64,000 nt of DNA from an uncultured Pelagibacteraceae bacterium (lineage in GTDB: Bacteria > Pseudomonadota > Alphaproteobacteria > Pelagibacterales > Pelagibacteraceae). The position numbers and the translations under genes are program-made. The stretch's first letter is position 1; each line of letters begins with the position of its first letter. The stretch covers positions 1 to 64,000 of the forward strand of contig CACIOP010000006.1 of NCBI GenBank assembly GCA_902588315.1. Direction: 5' to 3'. Shown one piece after another: positions 34,731 through 44,133 of the stretch. The notes under the pieces are model-generated. The model had not been told where the DNA came from and did no database searches. It saw only the letters and a list, made by a program, of their open reading frames with translations.

Positions 34731-36049
34731 TTATTCAATTTTCTTAAAATATTTAAAAAATCAGGAAATGATGAATTAATTGAATCTTTATCATGAATTT
34801 CCCAAGACCCTCCAAAGGAAAGTGCTGCTACAACAGCTGTCATAAAAATTCTATGATCTTTTAAAAAATCTTTTATTTTAATTTTCTTTTTCAAAATTAA
34901 ACTAGGATTTCCAAAAATTTTTATTGAACTTTTAGTTAATTTTGTTTTTATTCCCATCATATTTAAAATTTTCGCACCCCACTTTAATCTAGGACTTTCT
35001 TTTTGATTTAATTCAGATAAATCTTTAAATGAAGATATACCATTTGCTTTTGCTGCTACCAAAAAAATTACAAGAAATTCGTCAATAGCGCTACTATTTA
35101 GGCTAACAGGGCAGTTAATCGCTTTTATTTTACTTGTGCTTTCAATTTTAATATCTGCTTTTTTTTCACCTTTATAAATTTTTTTGTTTTTTAATTTAAT
35201 TTTTGCACCCATCATCTTCAATATTGATACAATTCCGATTCTTGTTGAATTTATATTGACATTTTTAATAACAAGTTTTGAATTTTCTGAAAGTATTGTT
35301 AATACTATAAAAAAAGCACTAGAGCTTATATCTGATGGAATTGTATAGTTTAATTTGTTTATTTTTTTTACTTTTTTAACTTTAATTATTTCATAATTTT
35401 TATATTTTTTTACACTTACAGGCAAATTTAGATATTTACACAATAACTCTGTATGATTTCTTGATTTTTTCGCTTTAATAATTGTTGTGCCTCTTGTTCT
35501 CATCCCAGCGAAAATTACTGCGCTCTTACATTGTGCAGATCCTAATGTTTCAATATATTTAATTGGACTTAACCTACTTGAACCATTTATTGTTAAAGGC
35601 AAACATTTTTTACTTGTTAATTGAAATTTTGCACCAAATTTTTTTAATGGATCAGTAATTCTTTTAAAGTCTCTTTTAGATAAACTTTTGTCACCAATTA
35701 ATTTAATTTGATTTGGTGTATTGACCAATAATCCAAGTATAAGTCTACCAAGTGTTCCTGAGTTTTGTGCGTTTATGGTAAGATTTTTTTTATAAAAGTA
35801 TCCATCAATCCCCTTTCCATATACTTTACACTCATTTTTTTTTTGTATTTTTACTTTTATTCCTAATTTTCTAATTGTTTTAATTGCAGCCAAAACATCT
35901 TCAGAAATAAGCAAATTTTTAGCTTTTGATACCCCTTCTGCAAGCGAAGAAAAAAGAACCCATCTTATGCTTATACTTTTATCACCGGATACAGAAATTA
36001 CTTTATTAAATTTTTTTATTTTTTTTGTAATTGTGATTGAGTTAGGCAT
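34727..36049 (-). CDS. aroA: 3-phosphoshikimate 1-carboxyvinyltransferase (EPSP synthase)
   Basis: Joins shikimate 3-phosphate and PEP. 440 aa. N-terminal SGDKSISIRWVLFSSLAEG carries the PEP/S3P Lys and Arg; NSGTLGRLILGLL is the substrate hinge motif; AQCKSAVIFAG, AIDEFLVIFLVAA (catalytic Asp) and LNQKESPRLKWGA (catalytic Glu, with Pro where most have Asp) follow. Overlaps cmk by 4 bases. Confidence 0.95.
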   Translation of the reverse strand: MPNSITITKKIKKFNKVISVSGDKSISIRWVLFSSLAEGVSKAKNLLISEDVLAAIKTIRKLGIKVKIQKKNECKVYGKGIDGYFYKKNLTINAQNSGTLGRLILGLLVNTPNQIKLIGDKSLSKRDFKRITDPLKKFGAKFQLTSKKCLPLTINGSSRLSPIKYIETLGSAQCKSAVIFAGMRTRGTTIIKAKKSRNHTELLCKYLNLPVSVKKYKNYEIIKVKKVKKINKLNYTIPSDISSSAFFIVLTILSENSKLVIKNVNINSTRIGIVSILKMMGAKIKLKNKKIYKGEKKADIKIESTSKIKAINCPVSLNSSAIDEFLVIFLVAAKANGISSFKDLSELNQKESPRLKWGAKILNMMGIKTKLTKSSIKIFGNPSLILKKKIKIKDFLKDHRIFMTAVVAALSFGGSWEIHDKDSINSSFPDFLNILRKLNK

Positions 36050-36054
36050 GAAAT

Positions 36055-36831
36055 TTAATTCAATTTAAAACTATCACCGAAATAAGCATCTTTTGCATTT
36101 ATATCTTTTACTAAATTTGATGGAGTATCTTGTGCTACAATTTTTCCATTATTCAATATCATAGCCACATCACAAGTTGCTAACAGATCTCTAGCTTGAT
36201 GATCACATATACAAGTAGTAATTTGATCTTCTTGTTGTAAATTCACAATAGTTTCCTGTAACATTTTAATTGTTAAAATATCAAGGGCAGCATAAATTTC
36301 ATCCAATAATAAAAGCTTTGGCTCACTTAAAAGAGCCATTGCTATTACCAAACGTTTTTTTTGCCCTCCAGAGAGAAACTTTGCTTTAATCTCTTTAAGA
36401 TTATCAAATTCAAATTTAGAGATTAAATTGTTAATTCTTTCTACTCTTAAGTTTTTGTTATCAATAACAATTTCGCTTATTGCTTTTAAGTTATCGTGTA
36501 GAGTTAAATCATTAAAATAACCTCCAAATTGTGGAACGTATGAGGTTTGAAATTTTTTGGTTCTTATATAGATAGGATATTCTGTAACATCTTCTCCAAA
36601 AACTTTAATTTTACCACTCTTAGGTTTTATTAATCCAGTAATTAAATTAAAAATTGTGCTTTTTCCCGCTCCATTTGGACCAAGCATACCATGTATTGAA
36701 TTTTTATTTATTTTAAAGTTAATATTATCTAGGATAAGTCTGTTTCCATATGAAAGAGATACATTTTCAAATTCAATTACAGTATCGATATTCTTAAAAG
36801 ATTTAATCCTAAACTTTTTAATTATTGACAT
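36055..36831 (-). CDS. lptB: LPS export ABC transporter ATPase LptB
   Basis: 258 aa ABC ATPase. Walker A GPNGAGKST (about residues 53-61), Q-loop SYVPQFGGYF, signature LSGGQKKR, Walker B LLLLDEIYAALD and switch His in CICDHQARD. It powers lipopolysaccharide transport from the inner membrane through LptFG-LptC. Preceded by lptC with a 14-base overlap; the assignment to Lpt rather than another ABC system rests on this and on kdsD nearby. Confidence 0.92.
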   Translation of the reverse strand: MSIIKKFRIKSFKNIDTVIEFENVSLSYGNRLILDNINFKINKNSIHGMLGPNGAGKSTIFNLITGLIKPKSGKIKVFGEDVTEYPIYIRTKKFQTSYVPQFGGYFNDLTLHDNLKAISEIVIDNKNLRVERINNLISKFEFDNLKEIKAKFLSGGQKKRLVIAMALLSEPKLLLLDEIYAALDILTIKMLQETIVNLQQEDQITTCICDHQARDLLATCDVAMILNNGKIVAQDTPSNLVKDINAKDAYFGDSFKLN

Positions 36832-37417
36832 CTAAATCACTATTTTTAATGTTCACTTTTTTATTTTTCTCATACATAAATACTTTGGCATCTTTTGTTT
36901 TAATGTTCATTTCTATTACATCTGCCTTTAAAGTATTTTCAAAATTTTTAAAAATCACATCTTTAGAAATTATCATTGAATTTCTGCTAAAAGAAAAATC
37001 TAAATATTCACTTTTAATTGTATTATCAAGATAGCTTATTAATACATTTTTTGAGAAAATAGTATCAAAATTATTAGAATTATACTTTCCATAATTTGAT
37101 GTAATTTTGATATCACTAGAATTTTTTAATTTAATAATTGCTGTAACATTTGTTAAAAATAAAATATTTCTGTTAGCAAGATCTATTTCAGCACTTTTTG
37201 CATTAATTATGTATTTGTTTCCTTTAACGTCTTTAGAAGAGTAGCTAACATCTACCATTTTATTGGAGTTATCTGGTTCTTCATCAAAAACTTCAGTATT
37301 TTCTTGATTTTGTATTATAGATTTAACAACTTCTTTTTTTTTGAAATTATAAAAATTAAAAATAAATAAAATTAAAATAAAAAAAAATACTAATAATAAA
37401 TATTTTTTCTTTTTCAT
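36818..37417 (-). CDS. lptC: LptC-like periplasmic LPS export protein
   Basis: 199 aa: an N-terminal membrane anchor (residues 5-24, very Leu/Ile/Phe-rich) and a periplasmic beta-jellyroll with repeated short strands (YIINAKSAEIDLANRNILF, IKITSNYGKYNSNNFDTIF, DVIEMNIKTKDAKVFM). The fold and position next to lptB match LptC. No separate lptA lies between lptC and lptB, where most proteobacteria have one. Confidence 0.85.
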   Translation of the reverse strand: MKKKKYLLLVFFFILILFIFNFYNFKKKEVVKSIIQNQENTEVFDEEPDNSNKMVDVSYSSKDVKGNKYIINAKSAEIDLANRNILFLTNVTAIIKLKNSSDIKITSNYGKYNSNNFDTIFSKNVLISYLDNTIKSEYLDFSFSRNSMIISKDVIFKNFENTLKADVIEMNIKTKDAKVFMYEKNKKVNIKNSDLDVNN

Positions 37418-37420
37418 TAT

Positions 37421-38389
37421 TTAAGAGATGTTAGATTGCAAGATATGATGGATATGAATAACTCCTATAGTTTTAAATTTATTCTTATTGTCAAAAACAC
37501 ATAATGATGTAATTTTTTTATTATTCATTAATGACAAAGCTTTAGCTGCTAAGTCATTTTTATGAATGACTATTGGATTTTTAGTCATAATATCTTTGAC
37601 TTTCATCAATCTAATGTCTAATTTTTTTTGATTAAATCTTCTAATTTGCCCATCTGTAATTATGCCAATTGTTCTATTATTTTTATTTACAACTACTAAA
37701 ATTCCCAATTTCTTATTACTAAGTATATTAAGGGCTTTCTTCATTATCAATGTATCTTTTACAATTGGCATTCTATTTCCAGTTACCATTAAATCTTCAA
37801 CTGTTTTTAATTGTGCACCTAAATTTCCTCCTGGATGTAATTTTTTAAAATCCATTTTACCAAAATTTTTATTTTTCATTGTAGCAATTGCAATAGCATC
37901 ACCTAAAGCAAGTTGAGCGGTTGTGCTGGCAGTTGGAACAATTCCACCCGCTTCATTAACTTTTGGAATTAATAATTTAATATTTGCAGCTCTGTAAAGC
38001 AGTGAACCTTTTTTAGAAACGATTCCAATTAAGAATATTTTATTTCTATTAGCATATTGAATTATATTTTTAAGTTCATCTGTTTCACCTGAATTGCTAA
38101 TAAGGATTAATAAATCTTTTTTAGAAATCACACCCAAGTCACCATGAGACGCCTCACTTGCAGAAAGATTAAAAGACGGTGTCCCAACTGATGCTAGTGT
38201 TGCAGCAATTTTAGCAGCTATAAGCCCACTTTTTCCAACACCACATAAAATGATCTTTGATTGACATTTTGAAATTTGATTTACAGCTTCTCCAAATGAG
38301 TTATTTATTTTTTTTTTTAACTTTTGGAGTCCCTTAATTTCAAGATCAATTACATTCTTACCATACAAAATAAATTTTTTTTTACTCAT
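37421..38389 (-). CDS. kdsD: arabinose-5-phosphate isomerase
   Basis: Makes D-arabinose 5-phosphate, the precursor of Kdo. 322 aa from ATG at 38389, which shares one base with the rnd stop; an ATG four codons earlier is less likely. SIS domain with CGVGKSGLIAAKIAATLASVGTPS, SEASHGDLGVI and ISNSGETDEL, then two CBS domains (about residues 205-260 and 270-322). Grouped with lptC and lptB, so it serves LPS. Confidence 0.94.
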   Translation of the reverse strand: MSKKKFILYGKNVIDLEIKGLQKLKKKINNSFGEAVNQISKCQSKIILCGVGKSGLIAAKIAATLASVGTPSFNLSASEASHGDLGVISKKDLLILISNSGETDELKNIIQYANRNKIFLIGIVSKKGSLLYRAANIKLLIPKVNEAGGIVPTASTTAQLALGDAIAIATMKNKNFGKMDFKKLHPGGNLGAQLKTVEDLMVTGNRMPIVKDTLIMKKALNILSNKKLGILVVVNKNNRTIGIITDGQIRRFNQKKLDIRLMKVKDIMTKNPIVIHKNDLAAKALSLMNNKKITSLCVFDNKNKFKTIGVIHIHHILQSNIS

Positions 38390-39000
38390 TAATGTGACCA
38401 AATATCTTCTTTAAAAAGTGCAAGATCAAGATCAACTCTAATCTTTAAAAATTTTAAACATTCTTTATAAAGTTTAATTCTATTTTCTCTTTCAAGAATT
38501 TTAATGAGCTCTTCATGAATTTTATGAAGATATATCACATCATTTGCACAATATTTTAATTGTGCTTGATTTAATTTTCCACCAAAATCAGAACTTTGAA
38601 ATTGTTTACTAATGTCTATATTTATGAATTCTTTGATCAAAGTTTTTAAAGAATGATTTTCAGAATAAGATCTAGCAAGTTTAGATGCAATTTTAGTATC
38701 AAGTATGTTGTTAGTTTCAGTTTTTAAATAGTATTTTATATGAGCTAAATCGGCTCTTCCATAATGAAAAATTTTTGTAACACTATCATCGTTTAACAAC
38801 TTGACAAGATTTGGAGCGTTATAATTGCTCCTGTTAAATTGAACTATATGTGCGTCTGAATTTCCTGATGATACTTGAATTAGGCACAAAGGATCACGCC
38901 TGACATTTAGACCCATAAACTCGCCATCAACAGCTATTATATTGCCTAATTTCAAATCATCTGGTAGATCGTCTTTGTGAAGTTGAATATTATTACTCAT
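38389..39000 (-). CDS. ribonuclease D-like 3'-5' exonuclease
   Basis: 203 aa, a stand-alone DEDD exonuclease domain without the HRDC domains of E. coli RNase D. Motifs: VDGEFMGLNVRRDPLCLIQVS (Exo I), YGRADLAHIKYYL (Exo II) and YCANDVIYLHKI (Exo III; DEDDy type). Likely acts in tRNA or stable-RNA 3' trimming. First gene of the 14-gene minus-strand chain, with 16 bases to the divergent NDUFA9-like gene. Confidence 0.9.
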   Translation of the reverse strand: MSNNIQLHKDDLPDDLKLGNIIAVDGEFMGLNVRRDPLCLIQVSSGNSDAHIVQFNRSNYNAPNLVKLLNDDSVTKIFHYGRADLAHIKYYLKTETNNILDTKIASKLARSYSENHSLKTLIKEFINIDISKQFQSSDFGGKLNQAQLKYCANDVIYLHKIHEELIKILERENRIKLYKECLKFLKIRVDLDLALFKEDIWSH

Positions 39001-39016
39001 TTTTAAACATATATAT

Positions 39017-40006
39017 ATGAAAGCAAAAAATTGTCTAATTTTTGGTGGTAGTGGTCAAATTGGCAGAAACTTAATAAGAAAACTTACTAAGAATAACTAC
39101 ATAGTTACAGTTGTAACAAGAAACGTACATCAAAAAAGCTATATTATAAAAACCCAAGCAAACGCTGGATATGTTGAAATTGTAGAGTCAAGTATTTTTG
39201 ATGAAAATAAGATTAGGGGACTATTTAAAAAAGCTGATATTTGTATAAATTTAATTGGAATTTTGTTTGAAAAAAAAAGAGGAAATACATTCAAAAATAT
39301 ACATACAGTTTTTCCATCTCTTTTGTCAAAGCTCTGTAAAGAGTATAATCTCAAACATTTTATTCACATATCAGCATTAGGTATTAATGAGGCAACAGAT
39401 TCACTTTATGCTAAAAGCAAACTTGATGGTGAAAAAGAAATATTAAATAATTTTCCTCTAGCAACAATATTAAGACCTTCAATTGTTTATTCAGTTGATG
39501 ATAATTTCACAACAAATTTTATGAAAATGTTAAGTATATTGCCTATGTTTCCATTATATTATAATGGAAAAACAAAATTTACACCAATTCATTGTTCAGA
39601 TTTAACAGACATAATTTATCACGTGATTTCAAAAAATATTTATTCTAAAATAATTGAGTGTGTAGGTCCAGAGGTACTTACTTTTAAAGAAATATTACAA
39701 AAACTTTTAGATTTAATTGATAAGAAAAGAATTTTATTGCCATTTCCATTGAGTTTGGCAAAAATTTCTGCTGGGTTATTTGAATTACTGCCAAATCCAC
39801 TGCTAACAAGAGATCAATTAAGACTTTTAAATTATGACAATATTGTTTCAGGAAAATATAAGACTAATATTGATATCGGTGTACCAAGCAAGAGATATTT
39901 TAGTAAAGAAGTTAAAAAATATTCTTATATGTGGAGAGAAGGTGGCCAGTTTTCAACTGAAAAGTATAAATTACAAAATAATAATTTAGAAAATAAGAGT
40001 AGCTAG
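39017..40006 (+). CDS. NDUFA9-like complex I-associated NAD(P)-binding protein
   Basis: 329 aa atypical short-chain dehydrogenase. Rossmann loop FGGSGQIGRNLIRKL (residues 9-23), INLIGILFEK, HISALGINEATDSLYAKSKLDGE (modified YxxxK), TILRPSIVYS and FTPIHCSDL. These fit the NDUFA9 (39-kDa) group, which associates with respiratory complex I in mitochondria and alphaproteobacteria; a quinone-related role is inferred. Its stop and that of gcrA share the palindrome CTAG. Confidence 0.88.
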   Translation: MKAKNCLIFGGSGQIGRNLIRKLTKNNYIVTVVTRNVHQKSYIIKTQANAGYVEIVESSIFDENKIRGLFKKADICINLIGILFEKKRGNTFKNIHTVFPSLLSKLCKEYNLKHFIHISALGINEATDSLYAKSKLDGEKEILNNFPLATILRPSIVYSVDDNFTTNFMKMLSILPMFPLYYNGKTKFTPIHCSDLTDIIYHVISKNIYSKIIECVGPEVLTFKEILQKLLDLIDKKRILLPFPLSLAKISAGLFELLPNPLLTRDQLRLLNYDNIVSGKYKTNIDIGVPSKRYFSKEVKKYSYMWREGGQFSTEKYKLQNNNLENKSS

Positions 40007-40494
40007 GCTGTATTGATTTTTTTTTCAATAAATTCTTGTGCTTCCTCTTTTTCAGAAACTTCCTCTTTTTTGCCTTTTGGTTGATAAGCATAAAGAAGAT
40101 GCAGTTTGCAATATGAGAAATCTTTTAACGAAGTTCTACCACAAAAATAAAACGAACTTTCATCGGGATGTCCTATAGGCCATTTACAAGAATCTTCATC
40201 AAGTTCTTCTAATTGTTTGGGATTTTCTGGTTCAAAATCCTTTTCTATTATTAAAGACTTAAATTTACTTTTTCGAACCTTTCTTGTTTTTGCAATCCCC
40301 TCATCATTCAAGTTTTGAAATTCACTCTTGGAATTAGCGGTTCTTGTCTTAATTTTTGCAGATAATTTCAGTCTGTTTGCTTTTCCTATAACAGCATTTC
40401 GACTAACACCACCAATAATCCCAGCAATTTCGCTTGCAGTATTCTTCCCCCAAAGCTCTTTTAACTTTGCAACTTTTTCTTCTGTCCAGCTCAT
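40003..40494 (-). CDS. gcrA: GcrA-family cell-cycle regulator
   Basis: 163 aa from ATG at 40494 (MSWTEEKVAKLKELWG). The N-terminal helix-turn-helix IAGIIGGVSRNAVIGKANRLKL is the GcrA DNA-binding region. A basic linker follows, then the sigma-70-contacting C-terminal part with CKWPIGHP, FCGRTSLKDFSYCKLH. GcrA in Caulobacter activates promoters carrying methylated GANTC sites. An upstream ATG 12 codons earlier is rejected because family proteins start MSWT. Confidence 0.95.
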   Translation of the reverse strand: MSWTEEKVAKLKELWGKNTASEIAGIIGGVSRNAVIGKANRLKLSAKIKTRTANSKSEFQNLNDEGIAKTRKVRKSKFKSLIIEKDFEPENPKQLEELDEDSCKWPIGHPDESSFYFCGRTSLKDFSYCKLHLLYAYQPKGKKEEVSEKEEAQEFIEKKINTA

Positions 40495-40661
40495 ATCTAT
40501 ATATTGTGTTATATATTTATAAAATGACAATATACTGTAATTAATTTAAATGAAACAATCAAAAAATATGAGTTATCAACACTAATATTCAAATTAAGAA
40601 TATATATGTTTTCAATCCTAACTTGTATTAATAATTAAACTTTATAAAACAATTTTAACAA

Positions 40662-41825
40662 ATGAGTTATTTAGCAAAAAACTACAATAGAAAAAAAATT
40701 GCCTTTAAATATGGAAAAGGAAGTTATCTTTTTTCAACAAATGGTAAAAAATATTTAGATTTTGTTCAAGGAATTGCCGTTAACTCTTTAGGTCATGCTC
40801 ATCCAAAATTAGTTAAAACAATAAGAGATCAATCAAAAAAACTTTGGCATGTTTCTAATGCTTTTCAAATTCCAGAGGGAGAAAAATTAGCTAAAAAGTT
40901 GTGCCAAAAAACATTTGCTGATTATGTTATGTTTCAAAACTCAGGAGCAGAAGCTACTGAGGCAGCAATAAAGGTTGCTAGAAGGTATTTTTATACTATT
41001 GGAAAACCAAATAAAACTCGAATTTTATGTATTAAAAATTCTTTTCACGGAAGAACTTTAGCCACTATTTTTGCAAGTGGGTCAAAGAAAATGACTGAAG
41101 GCTTTGGACATGTAGGTGGTTTTGATCATTTTGTCTTTGGAGATCATAAATCTTTAAAAAAAAAGATTACTAAAAATACGGCTGCAATTATGGTTGAAAC
41201 TATAATGGGTGAGGGTGGTATTAAGGTAATACCAGATTGGTGTCTTAAAGAATTGAGAAAGTTATGCAATAAAAAGAAAATATTACTTATTTTAGATGAG
41301 GTTCAATGTGGGATTTCTCGGTCTGGAGATTTTTTTGCTTTTGAAAAATCTAGAGTGACAGCTGATATAGTACCTATAGCTAAGGGAATAGGCGGAGGTT
41401 TTCCTATAGGTGCAGTTCTAATGAATAAAAAAGTTGCTGTCGGCATGATACCTGGAACTCATGGCTCAACTTTCGGTGGTAATCCTCTAGCTATGACTGT
41501 TGGGAATACAGTTATAGATATTGTTTCTACTAAGAAATTTCTTAATAACGTAAAAAAATCTTCAAAATATTTTTTTTCGAAATTAAATAAGTTAAAGGAA
41601 AAATATCCAAGTATTATTAAGGAGATAAGAGGAAGAGGTTTATTAATTGGAATTCAACTTCAAAAAGATCAAACAAAGTTTATCAAAAAATTGATGGACA
41701 ATAAACTATTAACTATCCGTGCTGCCGAAAATGTTGTTCGTATTTTACCTCCTCTAAATGTTAAAATAAAAGAAATAGATTTAGCATTAAAAATAATTAA
41801 TAAAGTTTGCTCAGAAATAAAATAA
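40662..41825 (+). CDS. argD: acetylornithine aminotransferase
   Basis: PLP class III aminotransferase of arginine (and possibly lysine) synthesis. 387 aa. Motifs: FVQGIAVNSLGHAHP, QNSGAEATEAAIKVAR, KNSFHGRTLATIFASG, LILDEVQCGISRSG, PIAKGIGGGFPIGA (PLP Lys) and HGSTFGGNPLAM. argF follows after 2 bases. Confidence 0.96.
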   Translation: MSYLAKNYNRKKIAFKYGKGSYLFSTNGKKYLDFVQGIAVNSLGHAHPKLVKTIRDQSKKLWHVSNAFQIPEGEKLAKKLCQKTFADYVMFQNSGAEATEAAIKVARRYFYTIGKPNKTRILCIKNSFHGRTLATIFASGSKKMTEGFGHVGGFDHFVFGDHKSLKKKITKNTAAIMVETIMGEGGIKVIPDWCLKELRKLCNKKKILLILDEVQCGISRSGDFFAFEKSRVTADIVPIAKGIGGGFPIGAVLMNKKVAVGMIPGTHGSTFGGNPLAMTVGNTVIDIVSTKKFLNNVKKSSKYFFSKLNKLKEKYPSIIKEIRGRGLLIGIQLQKDQTKFIKKLMDNKLLTIRAAENVVRILPPLNVKIKEIDLALKIINKVCSEIK

Positions 41826-41827
41826 TC

Positions 41828-42757
41828 ATGAAACATTTCATAAATCTAAAAGATATACCTGCTGAAGATTTGAGAAAGATTATTACCGACGCGAAGAAAA
41901 GAAAAAGTTTAAGAAAAAAACTAAGCACACTTGAAGTTGATAAGGGTGCAACTTTAAAAGGAAAATTATTAATCCAAATGTTTGAAAAATCTAGTTTACG
42001 AACAAGATTAAGCTTTTATTTAGCTATTAAACAACTGGGTGGCGGTACTTTAACTCTAAGATCAAACGAACTTCATTTAGGTCAAGGAGGAGAAAGCATT
42101 GCTGATACTGCTAAAATTCTTTCGACTTATGGTGATGGATTTATGCTTAGAACTGATAGCGATAAAAAGGTTGAAAACTTTGCAAAATCTTTATCAATAC
42201 CGATAATTAATGGTTTGAGCCCTTCATCTCATCCTACTCAAGTTTTATCTGACGTTTTTACAGTTGAGGAAATAAAGAAGAAACCTATTTCAAAATTAAA
42301 CATTTGTTGGATAGGTGATTCTAATAATGTTTTGGATAGTTTAATTGCTGCCTCAGTAAAATTTTCTTTCAAACTAAGTATTGGTTGTCCAAGAAAATTT
42401 GAACCAGGAAAAGAAGTTAGAGCTTGGGTCAAAAAAAATAATAAGCAAATTTATATTTATAATGATGCGAAAAAAGCAGTTTCTGGCGCTGACGTAATTT
42501 TTTCTGATAAGGTTATTTCTTTAAATGATAAAGTTAATAAGAAGAAAAAAATAAAAGCATTTAAACAATTTAAAATTGATAAAAAATTAATGAGTTATGC
42601 AAAAAAAAATTGCATTTTTTTACATTGTTTACCAAGAGGAGACGAAGTGAGTGATGATGTTTTCTTGGGAAAAAAATCACACGTATGGCAACAAGCACTC
42701 AATAGAATTCACGTACAAAAAAGTATTTTATTATATTGTTTTGGAAAATTAAGGTAG
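41828..42757 (+). CDS. argF: ornithine carbamoyltransferase
   Basis: 309 aa from ATG at 41828 (MKHFINLKDIPAEDL). Carbamoyl-phosphate loop FEKSSLRTRLSF (family SxRTR with one changed residue), HPTQVLSDVFTV, WIGDSNNVLDSLIAA, and the ornithine/catalytic loop HCLPRGDEVSDDVF with the active-site Cys. An in-frame ATG 7 codons upstream overlaps argD and is less likely. Overlaps the convergent cytochrome gene by 9 bases. Confidence 0.95.
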   Translation: MKHFINLKDIPAEDLRKIITDAKKRKSLRKKLSTLEVDKGATLKGKLLIQMFEKSSLRTRLSFYLAIKQLGGGTLTLRSNELHLGQGGESIADTAKILSTYGDGFMLRTDSDKKVENFAKSLSIPIINGLSPSSHPTQVLSDVFTVEEIKKKPISKLNICWIGDSNNVLDSLIAASVKFSFKLSIGCPRKFEPGKEVRAWVKKNNKQIYIYNDAKKAVSGADVIFSDKVISLNDKVNKKKKIKAFKQFKIDKKLMSYAKKNCIFLHCLPRGDEVSDDVFLGKKSHVWQQALNRIHVQKSILLYCFGKLR

Positions 42758-43288
42758 CGGTAAAGGGCTGTCTGAATTCTCATTTAGATATTTTATTACA
42801 GAGGCTCTATCTTTTTCTTTTCTAAGGCCTGCATATGCCATCTTTGTTCCCTTTATCCATTTAGCAGGTTTAATTAAAAATCCGTTAAGTTCTTCAAAAG
42901 TCCAATTCTTATCATATGCTGCTAGCGCTTTGGAATATTTATAGTCTTCAACTGCTCCAACTTTTCTTCCTACAACATTATACAGAGCTGGTCCTATAGC
43001 ATTCTTTCCTCCTTTAACAATTGAATGACAAGCTGCACATTTTTTAAAAACTTTTTCACCATGCGCAATATCTCCCATTGCCATCAATGCTGAAATATCA
43101 ATTTTGTCTGACGTCGTGCTTGAGCTGGTTGTGGATACAGTACTGGCAGCTTCTACTTCAACTGAATAACCAGGTGTTTCAGGTTTTTCTACGTGAAATA
43201 TAACATCAGATAATTTTCCAATACCGATAACAAGCAAAGCAACCATTAAAACTGCAGCAACTATTTTATTTATTTCGAAAGAATCCAT
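42749..43288 (-). CDS. membrane-anchored class I cytochrome c
   Basis: 179 aa: N-terminal membrane anchor (residues 9-28, AAVLMVALLVIGIGKL), a Ser/Thr-rich flexible linker (about 45-60), and a cytochrome c domain with haem site CAACH (about 86-90), the NVVGRKVG block typical of mitochondrial-type cytochrome c, and axial Met in GTKMAYAGL. It resembles CycM/cytochrome c552, which carries electrons from bc1 to an oxidase. The domain faces the periplasm. Confidence 0.92.
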   Translation of the reverse strand: MDSFEINKIVAAVLMVALLVIGIGKLSDVIFHVEKPETPGYSVEVEAASTVSTTSSSTTSDKIDISALMAMGDIAHGEKVFKKCAACHSIVKGGKNAIGPALYNVVGRKVGAVEDYKYSKALAAYDKNWTFEELNGFLIKPAKWIKGTKMAYAGLRKEKDRASVIKYLNENSDSPLPLP

Positions 43289-43357
43289 TTTTTCTAAATT
43301 TTGTAGTGAACGTATAACATGATAAATTAAAAAAAAGCTAAAATTTAATGTATAAAT

Positions 43358-43387
43358 TTGCCTCTATAGTTGTTTAACGAGTATAAT
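43358..43387 (+). promoter_or_regulatory. probable promoter of kdsB-pheA
   Basis: TTGCCT (43358-43363), an 18-base spacer and a perfect TATAAT (43382-43387), with the kdsB ATG 15 bases further on at 43402. If used, the 5' leader would be only about 8 bases. It lies in the 113-base gap shared with the divergent cytochrome c gene. Confidence 0.45.
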
Positions 43388-43401
43388 AATTTGAAAATAT
43401 A

Positions 43402-44133
43402 ATGAAAACTTTAGTAATTATACCCTCTAGGATGTCCGCTACTAGGCTTCCAGGTAAACCTTTACTGAAAATAAATGGTTTATCAATTATTTCACATGTA
43501 TCTAAAAAAGCAGAAGAGGCCAATATTGGAGATGTGATTGTAGCTACAGAGGATCAGGAAATTATTGATGATGTTAAAGGAAATGGTTTCAACGCTATTA
43601 TGACTAGCAATAAACACAAAACAGGCACAGATAGAATTCACGAGGCACTTAAAAAGTCAAATATTAAGGATGTCGATTTTATTATGAATTTACAAGGTGA
43701 TGAACCAGCGATTGATATCCAAGATATTGTAAGATTGAATGATAAAATGTTACAAAATTACACTAAAATAGGAACTCTTGCTGCGATAATAAAAGAAAAT
43801 AAAAATTTGAAAAATGAAAATGTTGTAAAGGTAATTACAGAAAATGCTTTGGGAGAGAAGAATTTTCCAAAGGGTATATCTTTTTTACGCAAGTCTGAGC
43901 AGATAGATAATATTTATCATCATATTGGAGTTTATTGTTATTCAAAAGACTCACTCGAAAAATTTGTTCAATTAAGCCAATCTAAAAATGAAATAGAAAA
44001 TCGGTTAGAGCAATTAAGAGCATTAGATAATAATATTGATATTAATGTTTCACTTGCAAAGTCATCTCCAATAGGGGTGGATACAGAGGAAGATTATCTA
44101 GCCTTAAAAAAAATAATGGAATATAAGAATTGA
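43402..44133 (+). CDS. kdsB: 3-deoxy-manno-octulosonate cytidylyltransferase
   Basis: Activates Kdo with CTP for LPS core synthesis. 243 aa. Nucleotide loop IPSRMSATRLPGKPL (residues 7-21), ATEDQEI, KTGTDRIHEAL, NLQGDEPAI, HIGVYCYSKD and GVDTEEDY. Works with kdsD elsewhere in the window. Overlaps pheA by 4 bases. Confidence 0.96.
   Translation: MKTLVIIPSRMSATRLPGKPLLKINGLSIISHVSKKAEEANIGDVIVATEDQEIIDDVKGNGFNAIMTSNKHKTGTDRIHEALKKSNIKDVDFIMNLQGDEPAIDIQDIVRLNDKMLQNYTKIGTLAAIIKENKNLKNENVVKVITENALGEKNFPKGISFLRKSEQIDNIYHHIGVYCYSKDSLEKFVQLSQSKNEIENRLEQLRALDNNIDINVSLAKSSPIGVDTEEDYLALKKIMEYKN

Noticed and set aside
40573-40581. DnaA-box-like TTATCAACA upstream of argD
   Set aside because: A single site with one mismatch, no cluster and no origin-type neighbours. 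Expected by chance in AT-rich DNA.
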